From: G963667675 sp963667675
GTDB lineage: Bacteria > Chloroflexota > Dehalococcoidia > Lucifugimonadales > UBA3495
Reading direction: 5' to 3'
NCBI GenBank assembly: GCA_963667675.1
Contig: OY763929.1
Span: forward strand, 434,001-498,000
DNA: 64,000 bases
Shown here: piece by piece, positions 16,764-25,314 of the stretch
Layout of the letters: each line of letters opens with the position of its first letter
Numbering within the stretch: the first letter of the stretch is position 1
Translations under genes and position numbers: made by a program
The notes under the pieces: model-generated
What the model saw: only the letters and a program-made list of their open reading frames with translations
Told to the model about the DNA's origin: nothing
The model's database searches: none

Positions 16764-17957
16764 TCAGTCGGCGGCGGCTGGGGCGCGCTCCTTGCGGAAG
16801 GCCGGGATTACTTCTTTTCCGAACATCTCGATGGACTCCATCACCTTTTCGTGGGGGATGGTCTCCGTCTGCATCACCAGCGACAGCATGTCCACGTCGA
16901 TGTCTTCATACTTCTGGATGGTGTCGATGCAACTCTGAGGATTGCCGGCGATGATTACGCCCCGGTCGGAGAGGGTGTTGGCGTCCAACTGGGCGAAAGC
17001 GGTGCGGGCCGCCCAGGGCCCGGTGTCGGGAGAGACCCCGGCTTGAATCGCCTGCTCCTTGATAGCTGCGTCCGACTGGTGAATCCAACGGCTGAACTCA
17101 GCCTGCAGGTACTCGGGAATGCCGCCCCAGTCCTCCACCAGTTGGGAATAGGCATCGAGCCGGCCCACGATATAGGGCTTGTCGGGACCGAAGAAGGTCT
17201 TCATCGACTTGGCGCACAACTCCTTGGCTTCCTGGTCGTCCTTGCCGCAGTGGGCGTGGACGTTATTGCCCCAGAAGTTGGTGATGAATTGCCCCACCGG
17301 CTCGGCGTCCTTGATGGCATCGCGGTAGACCTTCACGTGGTTGGCCAGGACGTTGACGGCATAAGAGGCGGAAGACAGGACGCCGATGCCCTTTTTCGCG
17401 GCCATGCGGAAGCTGTCGACCTGGGTGCAGGCCAGGTAAACCGGGGGATGGGGTTTCTGGTAGAGCCTGGGCAGGATACGCCGCTCCGGCACGCTCCAGA
17501 ACTTACCATCCCAGGAGAATTGGTCCGACTGCCATATCTTCATGATCATGGACAGGGACTCTTCCCACCGGTCCCGGGTCTCCCGCGGGTCGATGCCCAG
17601 CCCGGTCTGTTCGTAGGCGTTGGAGCGCCCCGTGCCAAACTCGACGCGGCCGTTGGTCAACTGGTCGACCATGGCCACCCGCTCGGCGATGCGGACGGGG
17701 TTCTGGGTGGGGAGGATGGATACCCCAAAGCCGATCCTGATGTTTTTGGTCCGCTGGCTCAGGGCGCCCATGAGGACCTCGGGGCATGGCGAGCCGGAGA
17801 AGCCCATCAGGAAGTGGTGCTCCACGAACCAGAGGGCGTCGAACCCCATCTGGTCGGCAAGCTCGCACTGGTCCAGGGTCTCTTTGTAAAGGCTGTTCCA
17901 GTCAACTTCGTCTCCCTGGAACGGCCGCTGGCACTCGAACAATATCGAAAACTTCAT
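16764..17957 (-). CDS. LLM class flavin-dependent oxidoreductase
   Basis: This 397-residue bacterial-luciferase-like monooxygenase uses reduced FMN or F420. Landmarks are GFDALWFVEHHF near residue 40, RIGFGVSILPTQNPVRIAE and NGRVEFGTGRS, the standard N-terminal barrel strands of the family. The long C-terminal part resembles alkane/aromatic monooxygenase-type members. The substrate is unknown. It follows the amidohydrolase gene on the same strand after a strong hairpin, so it is probably transcribed separately. Confidence 0.88.
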   Translation of the reverse strand: MKFSILFECQRPFQGDEVDWNSLYKETLDQCELADQMGFDALWFVEHHFLMGFSGSPCPEVLMGALSQRTKNIRIGFGVSILPTQNPVRIAERVAMVDQLTNGRVEFGTGRSNAYEQTGLGIDPRETRDRWEESLSMIMKIWQSDQFSWDGKFWSVPERRILPRLYQKPHPPVYLACTQVDSFRMAAKKGIGVLSSASYAVNVLANHVKVYRDAIKDAEPVGQFITNFWGNNVHAHCGKDDQEAKELCAKSMKTFFGPDKPYIVGRLDAYSQLVEDWGGIPEYLQAEFSRWIHQSDAAIKEQAIQAGVSPDTGPWAARTAFAQLDANTLSDRGVIIAGNPQSCIDTIQKYEDIDVDMLSLVMQTETIPHEKVMESIEMFGKEVIPAFRKERAPAAAD

Positions 17958-18110
17958 GAATATTTCCCTCCTGAGGCGCGGTTACACCGGGCCATTATGT
18001 ACTGTCAGGCCCCAGCGCACAATAGGGGCAGGAGTTGCTTCGAATGGACCAACATGCCAAATCAAGCGCGTCCTGGCGCCGGCTCTCGTACCATGCCCGG
18101 CACATAAGAA

Positions 18111-18140
18111 CAGCAGGTACTCCCCAAGGAGTACCTGCTG
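18111..18140 (-). terminator. strong hairpin after the amidohydrolase gene
   Basis: A 13-pair perfect stem (CAGCAGGTACTCC with its complement, four-base loop) lies about 40 bases after the amidohydrolase stop. On that strand the stem is followed by TTCTT rather than a clean T-run. It is preceded by CTTTTT, so on the plus strand an A-run follows. It is likely a terminator or mRNA-end hairpin. Confidence 0.6.
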
Positions 18141-18178
18141 AAAAAGAGCGAAAGTCCGGGCTGACCGGATGTCAGATT

Positions 18179-19300
18179 CTACTCGAAACCGTATACTCTG
18201 AGGGTGTTTCCACCCGCTATCTTGGCCTTCTCTTCCCCGGTGCAGTCCACCAGAATCTCCTCGAGGATCTGCCGGCTCCTGGGAAAGGTGGATTCAGGGT
18301 GGGGATAATCGGCGCCCCATTGCAGTTTGTCCACTCCAATACGGTAACGCATTTCTATACCCAAGGCATCTTCCTGGAAGCCCAGGAACACGTTTCTGTG
18401 GAAGAAGTCACTGGGGAGGGCGCCCTCTTTGAATCGGTAGGCCTGGGAGAACTCTTGCTCTCTATTGGTGTAGTTGTAGTCAATCCGGTCCAAAAAGTGG
18501 GGAACCCAGGAAAGTTCCATCTCCACCGATCCCACCTGAAGGTTGGGATAGCGCTCAAAAACTCCACTATAGATCATACTGCCAAGAGACATCCGCACCC
18601 AATGGTCAATGTTAGCCATAAAGTTGGCCGTAGTGGTATCGTTACCTTGAGGTTCCACACTTGGGCTCGGACGATTGGTGCCAATGTGCAGGCTAAGGGG
18701 CATTCCCAAATCCTGGGCCGCAGCCCACAGGGGTTCGTACTCAGGCATATCGTAGGGCATTTCCTCGGGTGGATAGACGGTGATCATGGCCCCCACAAAG
18801 CCCATGTTGGCACAGCGTTCCAACTCCTTTACGCCATCCCCCACGTCATCGACGTTGACCATGGCGATGCCCTTGAGCCGCCGGGGGACCGCGCTGCAAA
18901 ACTCGGCAAGCCAATCGTTGTAGGTTCTGAATATAGAGGATAGCAGCTGGCTATCCGGCACTATGTAAAACCCAAGACCGGCTGTTGGATAAAGGATACT
19001 TACGTCAATTCCATCGATATCCATGTCTTTGATGCGCTCCTCAGGAATGTAACCGCCTGGAAGCAAGTCCTCGACCCTACCCTCTGTAGTCAGCATTTCC
19101 GGCGCTTCAAACCTGAGTCCGGCCTGGGTCCCCCCACTGACATGAAGTAGTTTCAGGCCGTCGGATACCCACCAGTCTCCGTTTTCCAAACTTTGAACGT
19201 GAGGCAGGTGATCTTTGAACTTCGACTCGCCCCTGCTAGTCCAGAGATCAACCGGCTCGAAAACGTGGTCGTCCGAGGATATTACCCTGTAATTAGCCAT
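18179..19300 (-). CDS. amidohydrolase family protein (amidohydrolase-2 type)
   Basis: This 373-residue metal-dependent TIM-barrel hydrolase or decarboxylase resembles the ACMS-decarboxylase/6-methylsalicylate decarboxylase group. It opens with VISSDDHVFEP, the SxDxH metal-binding strand. LSLHIGTNRP is a likely second ligand strand, and LQWGADYPHPEST carries the conserved aspartate near the C-terminus. Such enzymes are frequent in pathways for aromatic or heterocyclic compounds. The neighbouring flavin monooxygenase suggests an oxidation-hydrolysis route, but no substrate can be named. Confidence 0.87.
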   Translation of the reverse strand: MANYRVISSDDHVFEPVDLWTSRGESKFKDHLPHVQSLENGDWWVSDGLKLLHVSGGTQAGLRFEAPEMLTTEGRVEDLLPGGYIPEERIKDMDIDGIDVSILYPTAGLGFYIVPDSQLLSSIFRTYNDWLAEFCSAVPRRLKGIAMVNVDDVGDGVKELERCANMGFVGAMITVYPPEEMPYDMPEYEPLWAAAQDLGMPLSLHIGTNRPSPSVEPQGNDTTTANFMANIDHWVRMSLGSMIYSGVFERYPNLQVGSVEMELSWVPHFLDRIDYNYTNREQEFSQAYRFKEGALPSDFFHRNVFLGFQEDALGIEMRYRIGVDKLQWGADYPHPESTFPRSRQILEEILVDCTGEEKAKIAGGNTLRVYGFE

Positions 19301-19831
19301 GTCTCACCGTCCTGTTCTCTACCGGAGCGATATCTCTGCACCGGCGCATCTCCAATCGTCACTGCTGGTCACAATTATTACCCCAGCCTTAGAAGTGAGT
19401 CAATAGTATCTATTCCTCGGGTGAGGCCCTATCGGGATCAGCCATAGGATCGATGGACGTTTTTGCTCGAAACCGCATCCTCCCTTGCCCGCATCCCGCC
19501 GGCGCGACTGGGTCTAGCTATTGACGCTTTTCGCCAAAGCCGGGATACTGGCCGTTGGGCGTCGCTGACCGGCGCAGCAGGCTCACCGAGAACTCGTGCT
19601 GGGGGCCCGCCAATCCGCCGGTTTGAGATTCCCGTATGACCCGACATAGCTTCCCCAAATAGCGCGCCTGTCACCCAACGAAGGAGTTGAGCGTCGTAAG
19701 ACTAACGTACAAGGTGCAGACTACTATCCGTTGAGCCGTACGTTTCTACAGAACAATTTGCCGAGCGATCAGGGGTTCACCTTGCAGTTAGCCCTGATCA
19801 AACGCTGCTGACATGAGAGGCTGTTGATTTC
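19301..19831. other. long intergenic region with a dispersed repeat and a hairpin
   Basis: These 531 bases hold a repeat shared with 25183-25272 (listed separately). Near the end there is an inverted pair, GATCAGGG (19767-19774) and CCCTGATC (19792-19799), 33 bases before the permease gene. The pair could be an operator or leader hairpin. No protein-coding frame here is convincing and no RNA gene was recognised. Confidence 0.5.
19489..19580. repeat. dispersed intergenic repeat, copy 1
   Basis: The core 19533-19574 (42 bases) is identical to 25227-25268. Similarity with gaps extends left to GCATCCCGCC and right to GCTCACC. Both copies have the same orientation and sit upstream of a plus-strand operon. 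The core contains GCCGG and CCGGC arms that could pair. Confidence 0.8.
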
Positions 19832-20776
19832 ATGTTGCGCTTTGTGGCAGTGCGCCTGAGCTTGATCGTGGTCACCCTGTTGGTAGTCTCCGTAACCATC
19901 TTCGCCGTGTCCGAGGTGCTGCCAGGCGACGTGGCGACGAAGATCCTCGGGCAGTGGGCGACGGAACAGAACCTCCAATACCTGCGCGAAGAGTTGGAGT
20001 TGGACCGCCCCGCTGCCGTGCGGTACCTGGACTGGATAGGCGGCGTGGTGCAGGGCGATTTCGGCAACTCCTTAATCCAGAAGCGGCCTATTACCGACAT
20101 TGTGCAGCACCGTTTGGGTCCCTCGATCTATCTTGCGGTGTTTGCTTTCCTGATATCAGTCCCAACGGCGGTGCTAATCGGGATCTGGGCCGGCGTGCGC
20201 CCGGACAGCTTGGGCGACCGCATCGTGAGCACCATCGGTATGGTGGGGATATCTCTGCCCGAGTTCGTCACCGGACTGTTTCTCATGATCCTCTTCTCTG
20301 CAACGTTGGACCTTTTGCCCTCTACCAGCGGCATACCCCGAGGCGAGAGCCCCCTTACAAGCCCGCAGATTTTGATATTACCCACGCTCACTCTCACTGC
20401 CGTTGTATTCGCTTACGTTATGCGGATGATGCGGGCTAACGTCATCGAAGTGATGGAGAGCCCTTATGTGCGGACTGCGATCCTGAAAGGCCTGCCGATG
20501 CGCAGGGTTATTTTTCGACACGTAGTTCCCAACGCGATGCTGCCCACTATCAGCGTCGTGGCCCAGATGTCCGGGTGGTTGCTGGGCGGGCTCATCATCG
20601 TCGAAAACGTATTTGCCTATCCGGGGATGGGGCAATTGCTATTGCAATCGATACAGACGCGCGACACCCCCTTGCTGCAGGCTACGACGCTGATTATCGC
20701 CGTGGCTTATACCATGGGCAACCTGTTGGCTGACCTGGCCTATGCGTTCCTGGACCCGCGGATAAGGTACGCCTGA
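19832..20776 (+). CDS. peptide/nickel-type ABC transporter permease (DppB/OppB family)
   Basis: This 314-residue inner-membrane permease has six predicted helices. It shows the OppB N-terminus (FVAVRLSLIVVTLLVVSVTIFAVSEVLPGD) and the ATPase-contact (EAA-like) loop around AILKGLPMRRVIFRHVVPNAM. It forms the translocation channel with the next gene, whose ATG overlaps its stop by one base. The solute-binding lipoprotein follows. No ATPase gene is present in the operon. Confidence 0.92.
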   Translation: MLRFVAVRLSLIVVTLLVVSVTIFAVSEVLPGDVATKILGQWATEQNLQYLREELELDRPAAVRYLDWIGGVVQGDFGNSLIQKRPITDIVQHRLGPSIYLAVFAFLISVPTAVLIGIWAGVRPDSLGDRIVSTIGMVGISLPEFVTGLFLMILFSATLDLLPSTSGIPRGESPLTSPQILILPTLTLTAVVFAYVMRMMRANVIEVMESPYVRTAILKGLPMRRVIFRHVVPNAMLPTISVVAQMSGWLLGGLIIVENVFAYPGMGQLLLQSIQTRDTPLLQATTLIIAVAYTMGNLLADLAYAFLDPRIRYA

Positions 20777-21744
20777 TGGCCGCACCGGCAAATACGGGTG
20801 AGCTCTATGCAGGCGGATCTCGGGCCGCGCGGGCCGCGCTGTCGGCCTCAGGCCGGGGCGCCCGCACTTTTTTCCGGCTCGCCCTGGGCACTACGGCGGG
20901 ACGAATAGGGCTGCCCATCGTCGCGGTCCACGTGTTTGTGGCAATCTTCGGAACATTCCTGACGCCTTTCCCCCCCACTGAATTCCATCTGCAAAACTCT
21001 GGAGAGGACCAGCTCATTGGTCCGACGTCAGAGTATTGGCTGGGGACCGACCAGTTTGGGCGCGACGTTTTCAGCCGGGTCTTGTCCGGCGCGCGGTCCC
21101 TGATCCTGATATCCCTGTGCGGGACGCTGTTGGGTATTTTCCTGGGCACAGTGGTGGGCATGGGCAGCGGCTATCAGGGCGGCAAGGTGGATGAGGTTGT
21201 GATGCGCATCGTGGACGGGATGATGGCCTTCCCGGGGTTGCTGCTGGCCCTTCTGATACTGTCGACCCTGGGCGCTGCTGACGCGCCGTGGGGATGGCTC
21301 AATCAGTATTGGGAGGCCGTGCTGATCGTGGCCACCGTTGGCGCCGTCTTTATACCCGGCGTATCCAGGGTGATGCGGAGCGTTGTCTTGAAGGCGAAGA
21401 GCCAGGAGTTCGTGATGTCTGCCCGGCTGCGGGGGGAACCGGCGGCCTACATCATCTTCAGGGAGATACTGCCCAACGCGATGACCGTGCTGGCGGTGGA
21501 GTTCTCGGTGCGGCTGAGCTACTCGATACTCATCGTATCCTCCCTGGGATTCCTGGGCCTGGGCGTCCAACCGCCGTCGCCGGACTGGGGCCTGATGATT
21601 GGTGAGGGCCGCCAGTACATAGCCTCCGCGCCGTGGATGACGCTGGCGCCGGCAGGCGCGGTCGCCTCGCTGGTCGTGGGCGTCAATATGCTGAGCGACG
21701 GCATCAAACAGGCCAGCGGCCTGCCTCGTGAGATAGCCGGGTGA
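20776..21744 (+). CDS. peptide/nickel-type ABC transporter permease (DppC/OppC family)
   Basis: The 322-residue partner permease has an OppC-type N-terminal segment before the first helix and the typical motifs HWLGTDQFGRDVFSR-like (YWLGTDQFGRDVFS) and ARLRGEPAAYIIFREILPNAM for ATPase contact. The ending LGVQPPSPDWGLMIGEGR is characteristic. The gene starts within the TGATG junction of the previous one, so they are made as a pair. Confidence 0.93.
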   Translation: MAAPANTGELYAGGSRAARAALSASGRGARTFFRLALGTTAGRIGLPIVAVHVFVAIFGTFLTPFPPTEFHLQNSGEDQLIGPTSEYWLGTDQFGRDVFSRVLSGARSLILISLCGTLLGIFLGTVVGMGSGYQGGKVDEVVMRIVDGMMAFPGLLLALLILSTLGAADAPWGWLNQYWEAVLIVATVGAVFIPGVSRVMRSVVLKAKSQEFVMSARLRGEPAAYIIFREILPNAMTVLAVEFSVRLSYSILIVSSLGFLGLGVQPPSPDWGLMIGEGRQYIASAPWMTLAPAGAVASLVVGVNMLSDGIKQASGLPREIAG

Positions 21745-21909
21745 GCAGCCAAATACCCAGTGTTGTGAGAGAATACGGTTGATTGACTAGTACCCAATCG
21801 CTGCTTAAACTATTTCTAACTGCCAGAAGCCGATTAGTGAACCACTAGTCGCATATCCCCGGAGATATGTTCCCGGAATCGTAAGTGAGTCGAACACAAG
21901 GAGAACACG

Positions 21910-23658
21910 GTGATGACATACAAGAAAGCTAGGCTGCATCCGTTTCTGATCATACTCGCCGTGGCGATGGTGTCTGTGCTCTTCGCCGTGTCCTGCGGCG
22001 GAGAGGCCACCGAGGCCCCTGCTACCGAAGCCCCTGCTACCGAGGCCCCTGCTACCGAAGCCCCTGCTACCGAAGCCCCTGCTACCGAGGCCCCTGCTAC
22101 CGAGGCCCCTGCTACCGAAGCCCCTGTCACCGAGGCCCCCGCTACCGAGGCCCCCGCTACCGAGGCCCCCGCTACCGAGGCCCCCGCTACCGAGGCCCCC
22201 GCTACCGAGGCCCCCGCTGCCGAGCAGGCTAAGTACGGTGGCTCGCTGACGATGGCGTTTTGGTCTGATCACTCGACGCTGGACCCGTCCTGGTCGGTGT
22301 CAGCGTTCGAGAATGCCATGATAGAGAATCTCTATGATCCCCTGCTCCGTATCGAGCCTGACTTTACCTATGCGCCGGTGCTGGCCGAGTCCTGGGAGAC
22401 CAACGACGACCTCTCGTCCTACACCTTCCACCTGCGTCGGGGCGTGATGTTCCAGCACGGGAAAGAGTTCAAGGCAGAGGACGTGCTCTTCACCATGAAC
22501 CGGATTCGTGATCCCGAGGCGGATAATCCGAACGCCGCCTTGTTAGTATCCGTTGAGGATATAGTCGCTGTCGACGACTACACCGTCCGTTTTGACCTAG
22601 ATGGCCCCAATGGGTTCTTCTTGGACGTCTTTTCGATCTACCCCATGCATATCCTCCCCGCCGACGTGGATGTCGATCGGTTGACCCTGGAGGCCTTCGG
22701 CACGGGGCCCTTCATGCTTGAGGAGTGGCTGCCGGGCGAACGGGCGACAATGGTCAAGAACCCCGACTACTGGGAGGAAGGCAGGCCCTACCTGGATGAA
22801 ATAGTCTTCGTGGGTATCTCGGAGCCGGTAACCCGAGCCGAGGCGCTCAAGAGCGGCGACGTGGACGTGGTATATCTCCTGGAGACTCAGAGCGTCCAGG
22901 GTATCGAGTCCCATCCCGATACCAAAGTGGTGAGCGTGGCCAGCGCGGGCCACTATGGTATTGATATGGACAACAGCCGACCGCCCTTCGACAACAAGCT
23001 GGTCCGGCAGGCCTTTCAAGCCGCGACGAACCGGGACCTCATCAACCAAGCGGCGACGCTGGGGCTGGGCAGTATCACCTACGACCATCCCTTTCCGAGC
23101 AACGACTCCCGCTTCGCGCCGCAGTATGCCCCGGAATACGACCCAGAGTTGGCGAAGTCGCTTTTGGAGGAGGCCGGCTACCCTAATGGTATCGACATAG
23201 TTCTTCATACAGGCGACGTCGCGCCTGGAATGATCGAGTTGGCGGTGGCGTTTAAAGAGAGCGCCGCGCCCGCGGGCATTCGGGTAGATATCCAGAGGCA
23301 GCCATCGGACGCTTTCTGGTCCGAAGTGTTCATGCAAGAACCCTTCGTCATCATTTATTGGGCGCCCAGGCCCAGTATGGACGTCATGCTGACGCAGGTG
23401 TATCACGGCGAATCGGCCTATAACGCACCGCGTTACTATAACGATACGCTTGACGAGCTGATCGAAAGGGCCAGGGGAGAGACACCGGAACAGCAAAAAG
23501 TGACCTATGCGGAGATTCAGCGCATTCTGGTAGACGATGTCCCGCGTCTTGTCATCGGAAGCCCGCCGCTGATATACGGCGCTCGCAATAACGTACAAGA
23601 TGCGGGTCCCACTCCTGTCCGCGCTAGGTCTCTCAAGAACGCCTGGCTGGAAAAATAA
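21910..23658 (+). CDS. ABC transporter solute-binding lipoprotein, family 5, with TEAPA repeat linker
   Basis: The 582-residue protein has a lipoprotein signal (FAVSC, Cys29), then 14 tandem TEAP(A/V) pentapeptides (about 34-103) and a full family-5 peptide/substrate-binding domain (GGSLTMAFWSDHSTLDPSW, YDPLLRIEPDFTYAPVLAESWE). AAGGAG precedes GTG-ATG. The repeat is a flexible spacer that lifts the receptor from the membrane. The receptor should feed the two permeases just upstream. Family-5 receptors bind oligopeptides, opines, glycosides or nickel, so the ligand is open. Confidence 0.93.
   Translation: MMTYKKARLHPFLIILAVAMVSVLFAVSCGGEATEAPATEAPATEAPATEAPATEAPATEAPATEAPATEAPVTEAPATEAPATEAPATEAPATEAPATEAPAAEQAKYGGSLTMAFWSDHSTLDPSWSVSAFENAMIENLYDPLLRIEPDFTYAPVLAESWETNDDLSSYTFHLRRGVMFQHGKEFKAEDVLFTMNRIRDPEADNPNAALLVSVEDIVAVDDYTVRFDLDGPNGFFLDVFSIYPMHILPADVDVDRLTLEAFGTGPFMLEEWLPGERATMVKNPDYWEEGRPYLDEIVFVGISEPVTRAEALKSGDVDVVYLLETQSVQGIESHPDTKVVSVASAGHYGIDMDNSRPPFDNKLVRQAFQAATNRDLINQAATLGLGSITYDHPFPSNDSRFAPQYAPEYDPELAKSLLEEAGYPNGIDIVLHTGDVAPGMIELAVAFKESAAPAGIRVDIQRQPSDAFWSEVFMQEPFVIIYWAPRPSMDVMLTQVYHGESAYNAPRYYNDTLDELIERARGETPEQQKVTYAEIQRILVDDVPRLVIGSPPLIYGARNNVQDAGPTPVRARSLKNAWLEK
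22018..22220 (+). repeat. 15-bp tandem repeat array inside the binding-protein gene
   Basis: About 14 in-frame 15-base units encode TEAPA. The first eight units mostly use GCCCCT-GCT and the last six use GCCCCC-GCT, with a single GTC variant between the two blocks. This suggests two separate expansion events. Length variation by slippage would stay in frame. Confidence 0.9.
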
Positions 23659-23717
23659 GCGCCGGCAACAACGCGCCGGCGAATCAACTTTCGGGCCGGC
23701 TTACCCGGCGAGAATGA

Positions 23718-23765
23718 ACTGCGGCGCCGGCTTACGCGTTAGTGGGCCGGCGCCGCAGTCTTTTT
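23718..23765 (+). terminator. Rho-independent terminator of the ABC transporter operon
   Basis: A 14-pair GC-rich stem (23718-23731 with 23746-23759) with a 14-base loop is followed by CTTTTT. It lies 60 bases after the binding-protein stop, in the right orientation. Confidence 0.9.
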
Positions 23766-23817
23766 GCCTCCAGGCTGGATCAAGACCAGGCCCTTTAGAT
23801 TGTGCTTCGACCAAAGA

Positions 23818-25083
23818 CTAGGCCAGGAACCGCTCGTCGAAGGGCGCCTTGGACAGTATCTCAGGACCGTTGGCGGTGATTAGGACTTGCTCCTCCAGCT
23901 TGACGCTCTCCCGGGCTCCGGTCTTACTGGCCAGTCCTTCAATGCAGATTACCATGTTCTCTTCTAGTACGTCTGGGTCGTTGCCGAAGCCGCTCAAACT
24001 CTGGTCCGGCCAGTGGATAGCGGGCCACTCGTCGGACATGCCAACTCCGTGGGCTATGAGGTTAAATCGTTGGTCTTTGTACTCCTGGGGAAGCGGGGGG
24101 CACCTCTCGGCAATCTCCTGGAAACCCATGCCGGGCCTGAAGAGGTCCATGGACTCGTAGACGAAGTCGTAAGCCAACTTGTAGGCTTCCAGTTGCTCTG
24201 CATTGGGTCTGCCATCGCCGCAAAGGTAGGTTCGGGATATATCGGCGAAATATCCCATTGGGCCCGCCATATCGGTGTCGTACGCCACCAGGTCTCCGGG
24301 CCGCACTATCCGGTCACTGGCGGTCCTAGAGAGCCAGGGATTGGTATTGCCGCCGGCGGTCAAGTAGCGGGCTTCTATATACTCTCCACCAAACTCCAGG
24401 TTGGTGGCGGTGAGGATGGACAAGAGCTTGTTCTCGGTAACCCCGGGTTCGATGGCGTCCCTGGTCCTGGTGACGGCTACGTCGCAGATGGCACACGCCT
24501 GCCGGATCAGTTTGATTTCGTCCACGGTCTTTATGACGCGGGCTTTCTCCATGGGCACTCGACCGTCGGCGAGGATGATGTCCTGGGCTCTCAGCGACTC
24601 CATAGCGTAGAAGTCCAGCTTGTCGACCCCCAGGCGCTCCCCGGCGATACCCATCTCGTTCATCTGGTCTCTTATCCTTTTGCCCCAGAGCCGGGCCGCC
24701 TTCTCCACGTTTCTCCCGCAAGTAAAGAATTCCCAGAAACTGCCCTTCCTCGTTGTCGAATCGGACTCCACTGGCCCTTCCTGACCTTCCAGGGGGACGC
24801 CCTGATCGTGATGGGACCATCCGCCCAACCAAGGGGCTCCTACGCGGGGTACGATGGCGTAAATTAGGAAACTTCTCATATACCCCGCACCGGAATTTCT
24901 ACGGCCTGTGGCGTAGCGATCATTGAGGGGATCGAAAATGAGCAAACCGCCCAGGTCGGCCTTTGCCATCTCCCTTTGGACCCGCTCCAGACGCTCTTTC
25001 TTCAGACGGGGGATGTCTACGCGCTCCTCAAAGTCGACTACGTCTTGACCCAGCAGGTCCAACCGGTGAGCATCCTTGACCAT
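23818..25083 (-). CDS. dddP: M24-family enzyme of DddP type (putative DMSP lyase)
   Basis: This 421-residue pita-bread-fold metalloenzyme matches, along its length, my memory of DddP, which cleaves dimethylsulfoniopropionate to DMS and acrylate. Shared blocks are LLIFDPLNDRYAT, EARYLTAGGNTNPW and SVKLEEQVLIT. Metal ligands can be placed at Asp269, Asp271, Asp281, His345, Glu382 and Glu397. HGVGMSDEW places an aspartate (351) where DddP has its catalytic base; ordinary M24 peptidases differ there. The gene faces the ABC operon across a terminator. A related M24 hydrolase with another substrate cannot be excluded. Confidence 0.65.
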   Translation of the reverse strand: MVKDAHRLDLLGQDVVDFEERVDIPRLKKERLERVQREMAKADLGGLLIFDPLNDRYATGRRNSGAGYMRSFLIYAIVPRVGAPWLGGWSHHDQGVPLEGQEGPVESDSTTRKGSFWEFFTCGRNVEKAARLWGKRIRDQMNEMGIAGERLGVDKLDFYAMESLRAQDIILADGRVPMEKARVIKTVDEIKLIRQACAICDVAVTRTRDAIEPGVTENKLLSILTATNLEFGGEYIEARYLTAGGNTNPWLSRTASDRIVRPGDLVAYDTDMAGPMGYFADISRTYLCGDGRPNAEQLEAYKLAYDFVYESMDLFRPGMGFQEIAERCPPLPQEYKDQRFNLIAHGVGMSDEWPAIHWPDQSLSGFGNDPDVLEENMVICIEGLASKTGARESVKLEEQVLITANGPEILSKAPFDERFLA

Positions 25084-25182
25084 GGAGCCACCTCCTTATT
25101 GGGCACAGATTTCTCTGAGCCGGCTGTCGCTATTTTAAACCGTGTGTGCAAAAGAACGAACACGCACCTACTTTCCGGCTGG

Positions 25183-25272
25183 GCCGCATCCCGCCGCCGC
25201 GATGGGCGCCGCTATTGACGACTTCGGCCAAAGCCGGGATACTGGCCGTTGGGCGTCGCTGACCGGCGGCGC
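25183..25272. repeat. dispersed intergenic repeat, copy 2
   Basis: The core 25227-25268 is identical to 19533-19574. It lies about 45 bases before the first of three tandem flavoenzyme genes. On the minus strand both copies would read PVSDAQRPVSRLW, but no start, length or neighbour supports a real protein. Confidence 0.8.
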
Positions 25273-25314
25273 AAGCTCACCCGGCCCCACCATCGATTCC
25301 AGGAGGCTAGCCAC

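Noticed and set aside
16743..18107. Plus-strand open frame of 454 codons
   Set aside because: It is antisense to the 397-residue flavin oxidoreductase, whose motifs are clear. The antisense product is low-complexity (V/G/H/D-rich).
18035..18943. Plus-strand open frame opposite the amidohydrolase
   Set aside because: It is a shadow of a well-supported gene and runs through the terminator hairpin.
22018..22220. Regular 15-bp repeats considered as a CRISPR array
   Set aside because: The units are contiguous, in frame and without spacers, and they encode a TEAPA linker inside a lipoprotein.
25168..25314. Minus-strand frame with PVSDAQRPVSRLW shared with 19.5 kb
   Set aside because: The sharing is explained by the DNA repeat. 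The two frames have unrelated flanks and no ribosome-binding site.
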